From: DXYV01 sp045543215
Lineage (GTDB): Bacteria > Bacillota > Clostridia > Oscillospirales > Oscillospiraceae
Reading direction: 5' to 3'
NCBI GenBank assembly: GCA_045543215.1
Contig: JAZQMD010000193.1
Span: forward strand, 1-11,593
Length of the DNA stretch: 11,593 nt
Shown: positions 6,560-11,593 of the stretch, in pieces
How the letters are laid out: each line of letters begins with the position of its first letter
Numbering within the stretch: the stretch's first letter is position 1
Position numbers and translations under genes: made by a program
Notes under the pieces: model-generated
What the model saw: only the letters and a program-made list of their open reading frames with translations
Told to the model about the DNA's origin: nothing
Database searches by the model: none

Positions 6560-6567
6560 CATATGTT
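6539..6567 (+). promoter_or_regulatory. weak sigma-E-like promoter candidate for yqfCD
   Basis: GCAAGTT (6539-6545), 14 bases, then CATATGTT (6560-6567) partly fits the Bacillus sigma-E pattern (about 5 of 7 and 5 of 8 positions). Family knowledge supports sigma-E control of yqfCD in B. subtilis. The predicted start near 6574 would fall in the ribosome site, which is uncomfortably short, so confidence is low. Confidence 0.2.
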
Positions 6568-6586
6568 CTACCAGAGGTGGAGCGTC

Positions 6587-6859
6587 ATGCAACGAAAGGA
6601 ATCCTTTTTGGAAAAAACATCTGCGGCCCTGGATATCCCAAGTGATATTCTCACGGGGTTGCCCCGTATTGAGCTGCTGGGGGATCGGGAACTTCGCATG
6701 GAGAATCATAAAGGGATTTTGGCCTACGGCAGTGAGGAAATCCATATCTCCGGCGGCAGGCTGGTGGTTCGGGTGCGGGGAAGTGGACTGGAGCTGCGGG
6801 CTATGGATCCTGCCCAGCTACTCATCACCGGACACATTGCTGCGGTGGAATTTTCTTAG
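6587..6859 (+). CDS. yqfC: sporulation protein YqfC
   Basis: This is a 90-residue protein of the YqfC family. The expected pattern is present: LPRIELLGDRELRMENHKGI (about 25-44), then YGSEEIHISGG, a repeat of short beta strands, and LLITGHIAAVEFS at the end. It is small, cytosolic and beta-rich, and is found beside yqfD in spore formers, where the pair is made in the mother cell; its biochemical role is unknown. I choose the ATG at 6587: AGAGGTGG (6573-6580) lies 6 bases upstream and the family usually starts here. An in-frame ATG at 6563 would add eight residues read through the ribosome site. yqfD follows after 14 bases, so the two are one transcript. Confidence 0.85.
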   Translation: MQRKESFLEKTSAALDIPSDILTGLPRIELLGDRELRMENHKGILAYGSEEIHISGGRLVVRVRGSGLELRAMDPAQLLITGHIAAVEFS

Positions 6860-6873
6860 AGGGGGGAACGGAA

Positions 6874-8127
6874 ATGCAGTGGATCGCCAACTTACTACGT
6901 GGGCGAGTGAGTGTAGAGGCGGTGGGGGCTTATCCTGAGCGACTTATCAACCTTTGCGCCACTCACGGTGTGGCCTTTTGGCGGTTGGAGTGGGTGGACC
7001 AGACTACCTTCCGTTTCACCATCTCCTTCTGGGACTGGAAAAAGCTCAAAACCCTGGCGCAAAAGGCCATGTGCGAGCTTGGGGCACCCAGGGCGGGCGG
7101 TCTGCCTGCCCTGGCGATGAGACTGCGGCGGCGGTATGCTTTTCTGGCGGGATTGGTTCTGTGTTTAACTGCTCTGGCGGTACTTTCTAAATTTATTCTG
7201 GTGGTGGAGGTAACGGGTAACCAGTCGGTTTCCTCCGCCGTAATTCTGGCGGAGCTTAAGAGACTGGGGGTGAAGCCGGGCGCCTATGGGCCCGCTCTGG
7301 ATGAGAAGGATATTGCCAATCGTGCCCTCATCACTTTGAATGAACTCTCCTTTCTGTCGGTGAATCTCTATGGCTGCCGGGCAGAGGTCATGGTGCGGGA
7401 AGCGGATGCTCCACCCCAGCTGCTGGATCAAACGATCCCGGCAGACATAGTCTCGGTGGCCCCGGGTATCGTGTTGGATGTAAAGGCCACGGGAGGTCAG
7501 GCTCTGGTAGAGGAGGGAGACACGGTTGCCGAGGGGGATGTACTTATCACCGGATTTATGGATTTGCCAGAAACCTCTTTCTCCGAGGTGGACATGGGAT
7601 CTTATGTGGTTCATGCCTCCGGAACAGTGACTGCCCGAACCTGGCGTACTCTAAAGGCTAAGCTTCCTCTGACCGTCCAGCTTAAGGCCTATACGGGGCA
7701 GAAGCGTACCTTTTGGTCGGCGGCTTTTTTCGGAAACCGGCTAAATTTTTATCAAAATAGTGGAATTTCTTATGATAGGTATGATAAAATAACAAAGACA
7801 ACCAATTTTATCCTGCCAGGTGGCTGGACGCTGCCCCTATCCCTTACACGGGAGACCGTCAGGGCCTATACACTCTCCCCCGGGGAACTAAACCGGGATG
7901 CAGCTATTTCCTTAATGGAGGATAGCCTGCGCAGGGAGCTAGATGAGATTTTGCAGGAAACCGGCGGGGAGTGCGTCCGTGTGGATTACGCAGCCGGAGT
8001 GGAAGGGGATATGCTCACCGTCAGCCTCCTGGCCGAGTGCGTGGAGCAGATCGGCAAGACCGTCCTCCGGGAGGGAGATACTGGGTTTATTCCCGGTACA
8101 CCACAAGAGAGTACAGCAGAAGGCTAA
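6874..8127 (+). CDS. yqfD: sporulation protein YqfD
   Basis: This 417-residue protein is slightly longer than the roughly 400 residues of Bacillus YqfD. A soluble N-terminal part (1-85) contains basic patches (about 83-87, RLRRR) that end just before a single membrane helix, about 88-110. A long extracytoplasmic or intermembrane-facing C-terminal part follows, beginning VVEVTGNQSVS and containing ADIVSVAPGIVLDVKATGGQ-type beta-barrel-like sequence with VEEGDTVAEGDVLITG, reminiscent of biotinyl-lipoyl/HlyD-type folds. YqfD is a sigma-E-dependent sporulation protein; the exact step is not known. AGGGGGG at 6860-6866 precedes the ATG by 7 bases. It shares the transcript with yqfC and is 37 bases from phoH. 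Confidence 0.88.
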   Translation: MQWIANLLRGRVSVEAVGAYPERLINLCATHGVAFWRLEWVDQTTFRFTISFWDWKKLKTLAQKAMCELGAPRAGGLPALAMRLRRRYAFLAGLVLCLTALAVLSKFILVVEVTGNQSVSSAVILAELKRLGVKPGAYGPALDEKDIANRALITLNELSFLSVNLYGCRAEVMVREADAPPQLLDQTIPADIVSVAPGIVLDVKATGGQALVEEGDTVAEGDVLITGFMDLPETSFSEVDMGSYVVHASGTVTARTWRTLKAKLPLTVQLKAYTGQKRTFWSAAFFGNRLNFYQNSGISYDRYDKITKTTNFILPGGWTLPLSLTRETVRAYTLSPGELNRDAAISLMEDSLRRELDEILQETGGECVRVDYAAGVEGDMLTVSLLAECVEQIGKTVLREGDTGFIPGTPQESTAEG

Positions 8128-8164
8128 CCGGCGGTCTATTTTACAAAAGCAAGGTGTTGACCAT

Positions 8165-9142
8165 ATGATCGAACAGACCATTAGCCTGGAGCGCATGGAG
8201 CAGGCCGTCAGTCTCTTCGGCCTTTTTGACGAAAATATTCGCCTGATTGAGCAGGAGCTCCAGGTGGGGGTGGTAACCCGGGATTCCGAGTTGAAGATAT
8301 CTGGAGAAGGGGAAAATGTGATGCTGGCTGTGAAGGCCATTGAGGGATTACTTTCTCTCTCCGGACGGGGAGAGCCCATCAACGAGCAGAATGTGCGCTA
8401 TCTCATTGAGCTGGTGCGCACCGGGAATGAGGATCGCATCAATGATCTGGCTAAGGATGTTCTGTGTGTTACGGCCAAGGGAAAGCCCATTAAGGCCAAG
8501 ACCATTGGGCAAAAAAAATATGTAGAGGCAATTATCAAAAACACTGTTACATTGGGGGTTGGTCCTGCTGGAACCGGCAAAACCTACCTGGCGGTGGCAG
8601 CAGCGGTGGCTGCTTTTCGCGCAAAAGAGGTCAACCGTATCATTCTTACCCGTCCGGCGGTGGAGGCGGGGGAGCGGCTGGGCTTTCTCCCCGGTGATTT
8701 GCAGAGTAAGGTAGATCCTTATCTGCGGCCACTTTATGACGCCCTGTTCGAGATGCTTGGCCCGGAGACTTATCAGAAATATCTGGAGCGGGGAAATATT
8801 GAGGTAGCTCCTCTGGCCTATATGCGGGGTCGCACCCTGGATGATTCCTTCATTATCCTGGATGAGGCCCAGAACACCAGCCGGGAGCAGATGAAAATGT
8901 TCCTTACCCGGCTGGGGTTTGGCTCCAAGATTGTTATCACCGGGGATATCACCCAAATCGATTTGCCAGGGGAGAAGGTTTCAGGTTTGAAGGAGGCCAT
9001 GCGGGTGTTGCGAGAGGTGGAGGATGTGGTCATCTGCCGTCTCAATGAGAGTGATGTGGTACGCCACGTTATTGTGCAGCGCATTATTAAAGCCTATCAG
9101 GAGGATGAGGATAGGAGGAGCGGAGGGAAAAAGCATAAATAA
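8165..9142 (+). CDS. phoH: PhoH-family ATPase
   Basis: This is a 325-residue PhoH/YbeZ-type ATPase. Residues 1-110 form the usual KH-like N-terminal region. Walker A is GPAGTGKT (133-140) and Walker B is FIILDEAQN (229-237, Asp233-Glu234), followed by the sensor segment KIVITGDITQIDLP (255-268). The family is linked by gene order and interaction data to YbeY and RNA or ribosome metabolism, and shows ATPase and RNA-related activity; the phosphate-starvation name comes from E. coli. I start at 8165: AAGGTG (8151-8156) is 8 bases upstream and the protein then begins where the family does. A longer in-frame start at 7943 would add 74 residues lying inside yqfD. It is fourth from the ylbJ spacer in a run that leads to ybeY and era. 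Confidence 0.93.
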   Translation: MIEQTISLERMEQAVSLFGLFDENIRLIEQELQVGVVTRDSELKISGEGENVMLAVKAIEGLLSLSGRGEPINEQNVRYLIELVRTGNEDRINDLAKDVLCVTAKGKPIKAKTIGQKKYVEAIIKNTVTLGVGPAGTGKTYLAVAAAVAAFRAKEVNRIILTRPAVEAGERLGFLPGDLQSKVDPYLRPLYDALFEMLGPETYQKYLERGNIEVAPLAYMRGRTLDDSFIILDEAQNTSREQMKMFLTRLGFGSKIVITGDITQIDLPGEKVSGLKEAMRVLREVEDVVICRLNESDVVRHVIVQRIIKAYQEDEDRRSGGKKHK

Positions 9143-9156
9143 AGAGGTTGAATGCA

Positions 9157-9264
9157 ATGATAGAAATCGTTTGGGAACTGATAGAGCTTATCATCTCTCT
9201 GGGGGGCCATGTTGTTATGTTTTGTCAAAGCAGGAAAGTCCATAAGAGGGCTCTCCATGAATAG
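9157..9264 (+). CDS. 35-residue hydrophobic small protein overlapping the ybeY start
   Basis: ATG at 9157 opens a 35-codon frame ending at TAG 9262-9264. AGAGGTT (9143-9149), starting one base past the phoH stop, gives a good ribosome site with 7-base spacing. The peptide starts MIEIVWELIELIISLGG, a single possible membrane or amphipathic helix of about 20 residues, and ends with a basic, hydrophilic tail containing RKVHKR. Its last 8 bases overlap the ybeY start codon (9257), an arrangement typical of translational coupling. I recognise no family. It fills the place where pgpH lies in Bacillus. It may instead be a non-conserved leader ORF whose only role is to bring ribosomes to ybeY. Confidence 0.5.
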   Translation: MIEIVWELIELIISLGGHVVMFCQSRKVHKRALHE

Positions 9265-9748
9265 GGAACACCAAATTTTGATTTCCACCGAGACGGAGGC
9301 TTTAGCCTGGACAGAGGAACTGGTGCAAACAGTTATCACTGCGGCCTTGCTCGCTGAGGGAGTGAATGTGCCCTGTGAAATTAATGTCTTGCTTACGGAC
9401 GATGAAGGGATCCACCAGACCAATCTGGATATGCGGAGGGTGGATGGGCCCACCGATGTGCTCTCCTTCCCCATGTTTGATTTGTCACCGGGAAAGCCCC
9501 CTTCGCCGAGGGAGGCAGATCCAGCTACTGGGTTGGTCCCTCTGGGAGACATATGTATCTCTCTGGAGCGAGCGGCAGTTCAGGGGGAAGAGTATGGCCA
9601 CGGTTTGAAGCGGGAGCTGAGCTATCTGCTTGTCCATTCGGTACTCCATCTGCTGGGCTACGACCATCTGGACGAAGGTCCTATGAAGGCCAGGATGCGA
9701 GGGCGGGAGGAGACCATTTTGGAAAGTCTGAAAATTGGTCGGCAGTAG
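9257..9748 (+). CDS. ybeY: endoribonuclease YbeY (rRNA maturation factor)
   Basis: This 163-residue zinc-dependent endoribonuclease takes part in 16S rRNA 3'-end maturation and ribosome quality control. The metal site H-x3-H-x5-H is intact as HSVLHLLGYDH (His127, His131, His137), and the family's TDVLSFPM (66-73) and LGDICIS (96-102) are present. A proline-rich loop of about 20 residues (76-94, SPGKPPSPREADPATGLV) separates these two, as in several Clostridia homologues. I start at 9257 with AGAGGG (9245-9250) 6 bases upstream. An in-frame ATG at 9209 would add 16 residues that run inside the 35-codon ORF, with a ribosome site too close to be used. The gene stands between the 35-codon ORF and era. 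Confidence 0.93.
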   Translation: MNREHQILISTETEALAWTEELVQTVITAALLAEGVNVPCEINVLLTDDEGIHQTNLDMRRVDGPTDVLSFPMFDLSPGKPPSPREADPATGLVPLGDICISLERAAVQGEEYGHGLKRELSYLLVHSVLHLLGYDHLDEGPMKARMRGREETILESLKIGRQ

Positions 9749-9792
9749 TCTTCTGATATAAGAAAAATGCTCAAGAAAGTTGAGGATCACCT

Positions 9793-10686
9793 ATGGACAT
9801 CAGAAAATCCGGAATGATTACCATCTGCGGACGACCCAATGTAGGCAAGTCCACCTTAATAAACGCCTTGGCGGGAGAGAAGATCGCCATTGTTTCGGAC
9901 AAGCCACAGACAACCCGGAACCGAATTACAGCAGTAGTTAACCGGGGGGAGAGTCAGTTCGTTTTTCTAGATACCCCTGGTCTGCACAAGGCCCGCACAC
10001 GGCTTGGAGACTATATGGTGCGGGTAGTTAAGTCATCGGTGGCTGATGTGGATGGGCTACTGCTACTGGTAGAGCCTGTCCCTCATATCGGAATTCCGGA
10101 GGGGGAGCTGATTGCCCGGATTAGGGCTCTGGGGATTCCTGCCGTATTAGTCATTAACAAGATAGATATGGTAAAGAAAGATGTGCTTTTAGGCGTTATG
10201 GCGGCCTATGGAGAAGCCTATGACTGGGATGCAATTATGCCTCTTTCTGCCCGCACCGGTGAGGGGGTGCAGGAGTTGATGGACATCCTGGATGGGTGGT
10301 TGCCTGAGGGCCCTCAGCTTTTTCCAGAGGATGTGGTTACAGATCAGCCCGAGCGGCAGATCATGGGAGAAATTGTTCGGGAGAAGTTGCTGTGCTGTCT
10401 AGATAAAGAGGTTCCCCACGGAGTCGCTGTAGAGATTACTAAATTTTCCCAACGGGAAAACGGTATTATTGATGTCCATGCCACCATCTACTGTGAGAAG
10501 GATTCCCACAAGGGTATTATTATCGGGAAGAAGGGGGCCATGCTCAAGAAACTGTCCACCCAGGCACGGGAGGATATGGAGGCATTTATGGGAGAAAAGG
10601 TATATCTGGAGACTTGGGTAAAAGTGAAGGAAAATTGGCGGGATAATCCATCTGCCATTCAGAATTTTGGGTATACAGAGGATTAA
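9793..10686 (+). CDS. era: GTPase Era
   Basis: Era is a 297-residue GTPase that binds 16S rRNA and assists 30S subunit assembly. All G motifs are present: GRPNVGKST (13-21), the switch region KPQTTRNRI (37-45), DTPG (60-63), NKID (122-125) and SAR (152-154). The C-terminal KH domain follows, with GIIIGKKG (241-248) and WVKVKENWRDNP (275-286). Length and domain order are normal. The ribosome site is weak (TTGAGG, about 9780-9785) and lies partly in a small stem, CTCAA/TTGAG. The gene follows ybeY after 44 bases; YbeY and Era act in the same ribosome maturation process, so the grouping is functional. The dgkA and cdd genes that separate ybeY from era in B. subtilis are absent. Confidence 0.96.
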   Translation: MDIRKSGMITICGRPNVGKSTLINALAGEKIAIVSDKPQTTRNRITAVVNRGESQFVFLDTPGLHKARTRLGDYMVRVVKSSVADVDGLLLLVEPVPHIGIPEGELIARIRALGIPAVLVINKIDMVKKDVLLGVMAAYGEAYDWDAIMPLSARTGEGVQELMDILDGWLPEGPQLFPEDVVTDQPERQIMGEIVREKLLCCLDKEVPHGVAVEITKFSQRENGIIDVHATIYCEKDSHKGIIIGKKGAMLKKLSTQAREDMEAFMGEKVYLETWVKVKENWRDNPSAIQNFGYTED

Positions 10687-10756
10687 CGCACAAAAATTCC
10701 CTCACATAATCATCCTGCTTTTGTTCATGCTAACTGCTGATATGGGGGTTAATAGC

Positions 10757-10894
10757 ATGGATGAACAAGGATTGTGGGATTTATTTTGGGCTACCGGCTT
10801 GCCAGAGGCATGGTTGGGAACCCGTTTACAGGTGGAAGACACTTGGGGCAGCATGACTTGTGCAGCTCCGTCAGAAAATACGGATCACCTTTAA
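10757..10894 (+). CDS. yqzL: YqzL-like small protein between era and recO
   Basis: This 45-residue frame begins MDEQGLWDLFWATGLPEAWL. Its position between era and recO, its size (B. subtilis YqzL has about 47 residues) and the pattern of a tryptophan- and phenylalanine-rich start followed by TG-x-PE-A match the YqzL family. The C-terminal half is divergent and lacks the lysine/glutamate-rich stretch of Bacillus YqzL. GGGGGT (10744-10749) lies 7 bases before the ATG at 10757. A longer frame opening at 10667 inside era would add a hydrophobic leader, but the ribosome site and family size favour the short form. Its function is unknown. A hairpin at 10879-10907 spans its stop codon, and recO starts 31 bases later. 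Confidence 0.7.
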   Translation: MDEQGLWDLFWATGLPEAWLGTRLQVEDTWGSMTCAAPSENTDHL

Positions 10895-10907
10895 AGGGCG
10901 ATCCGTA
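10879..10907 (+). other. hairpin spanning the yqzL stop codon before recO
   Basis: TACGGATC (10879-10886) and GATCCGTA (10900-10907) form a perfect 8-base-pair stem whose 13-base loop contains the TAA stop of the yqzL-like gene. No T tract follows, so it is not a terminator; AAGGGG, the recO ribosome site, starts 3 bases after it (10911-10916). It could be an RNA-processing or stability element. Confidence 0.5.
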
Positions 10908-10925
10908 CATAAGGGGACAGTCGTT

Positions 10926-11593
10926 ATGCACATTGCTACCCAGGCCCTGGTTCTTCGGGAGACCGTCTATAAAGAGTCGGATAAGATCTTAACTGTCCTA
11001 ACTGCTGAGGGTGGGAAACGGACGGTAAGGGCCAGAGGCTGCCGACGGAAGGGAAGCGCTTTGGCTGCGCCTTCTCAGTTACTGGTGTGGTCGGAGGTGA
11101 CATTGTTTGAGTACCGAAATTACTTTACCCTCAACGAGGCGGCTACACTGGAAGAATTCCGAGGATTGCGGGGGGATCTGGAAAAGTTGGCTTTGGGTAC
11201 CTATTTTGCTGAAGTGACCGAGGCGGTGGCACAGGAGGGGATACCCCAGCCGGAACTGCTCTCTCTTCTCCTCAACTGTTTATACGCGCTGGATAAGCTG
11301 GATAAGCCCTTGCCGCTGGTGAAGGCGGCATTTGAGCTGCGCTTACTGTGCGAGGCAGGATATGGGCCGCTGCTGGATGCCTGCGCTGTGTGCGGTGTGC
11401 CTCAGCCGAAAGGACCTTGTCTTAACCTGACGGAGGGGGTACTCCACTGTGCTTCCTGCCGGGAGGGGGCAGGGGAAGGAATCTCTATGCCCCTCACAGT
11501 GACATCACTTTCCGCCCTACGGCATATTGCCGGTACAGGGCCCAAACGGTTTCTTTGCTTTACTGTTGAGGGGAAGTCGGATCGTAGCCATGT
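10926..11593 (+). CDS. recO: DNA repair protein RecO (partial, runs off the window)
   Basis: The first 222 codons are present and the frame is open to the last base; a full RecO is about 240-260 residues. RecO acts with RecR and RecF to load RecA onto single-stranded DNA coated by SSB. The N-terminal OB-fold region is recognisable (TQALVLRETVYKESDKILTV, about 5-24, then GGKRTVRARGCRRKGSAL), followed by a helical domain and the four-cysteine zinc site CAVC (153-156) and CASC (175-178). AAGGGG (10911-10916) lies 9 bases before the ATG at 10926. It is the usual gene after era and yqzL in Firmicutes, and no terminator separates them. The C-terminal end cannot be judged here. Confidence 0.93.
   Translation, partial: MHIATQALVLRETVYKESDKILTVLTAEGGKRTVRARGCRRKGSALAAPSQLLVWSEVTLFEYRNYFTLNEAATLEEFRGLRGDLEKLALGTYFAEVTEAVAQEGIPQPELLSLLLNCLYALDKLDKPLPLVKAAFELRLLCEAGYGPLLDACAVCGVPQPKGPCLNLTEGVLHCASCREGAGEGISMPLTVTSLSALRHIAGTGPKRFLCFTVEGKSDRSH

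Noticed and set aside
6429..6586. A known riboswitch or T-box in the ylbJ/yqfC spacer
   Set aside because: The spacer has a terminator-like stem, but I found no T-box sequence or known riboswitch core, so only a generic hairpin is reported.
7943..8164. A 74-residue N-terminal extension of PhoH
   Set aside because: It overlaps yqfD in another frame, has shadow composition, and the family start with a ribosome site is at 8165.
9209..9256. A 16-residue upstream start for ybeY
   Set aside because: The G-rich tract is only 2 bases from that ATG, too close for initiation, and the segment lies within the 35-codon ORF.
10667..10756. A hydrophobic leader fused to the yqzL-like protein
   Set aside because: The start lies inside era, no ribosome site is present there, and the YqzL family is about 45 residues and begins at 10757.
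1..11593. CRISPR arrays, insertion sequences, phage genes, tRNA or rRNA
   Set aside because: No repeat-spacer pattern, transposase, integrase, phage structural gene or RNA-gene sequence was seen on either strand.

Overview
The window looks like chromosome from a butyrate-forming, spore-forming anaerobe of the Clostridia, most probably an Oscillospiraceae-type gut bacterium (Flavonifractor, Intestinimonas and similar). This rests on a crotonyl-CoA reduction cluster (hbd-bcd-etfB-etfA), sporulation genes (ylbJ, yqfC, yqfD), strong AGGAGG-type ribosome binding sites and roughly balanced GC. The genus is an inference from gene content and protein style; nothing in the window proves it.

Layout. 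Positions 1-3259 (+) hold the end of 3-hydroxybutyryl-CoA dehydrogenase, then butyryl-CoA dehydrogenase and both electron-transfer flavoprotein subunits, closed by a hairpin terminator. Together these reduce acetoacetyl-CoA to butyryl-CoA; in this family of complexes the last step can be coupled to ferredoxin reduction. Positions 3434-5215 hold three poorly characterised genes: a 90-residue protein (+, possibly DUF6514), a P-loop ATPase whose second half looks like a degenerate copy of the first (-), and a 69-residue cysteine-rich protein (-). Positions 5247-6428 (-) encode the sporulation membrane protein YlbJ. Across a short AT-rich divergent spacer packed with inverted repeats, a (+) cluster runs to the end of the window: yqfC, yqfD, phoH, a 35-codon membrane-like ORF, ybeY, era, a yqzL-like gene and recO (cut by the window edge).

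The right-hand cluster is the classic Firmicutes block joining sporulation (YqfC/YqfD), ribosome and rRNA maturation (PhoH-type ATPase, YbeY endonuclease, Era GTPase) and RecO recombination repair. It is compacted here: pgpH, dgkA and cdd, which sit within this block in Bacillus subtilis, are absent, and a tiny ORF overlapping the ybeY start occupies the pgpH position.

I do not see a clearly new defence system, mobile element, CRISPR array, tRNA or rRNA. The points most worth a second look are the 35-residue ORF coupled to ybeY, the ylbJ/yqfC spacer with overlapping divergent promoter-like elements and a hairpin that can pair in two ways, the tandem-duplicated ATPase, and an AT-rich patch inside bcd.
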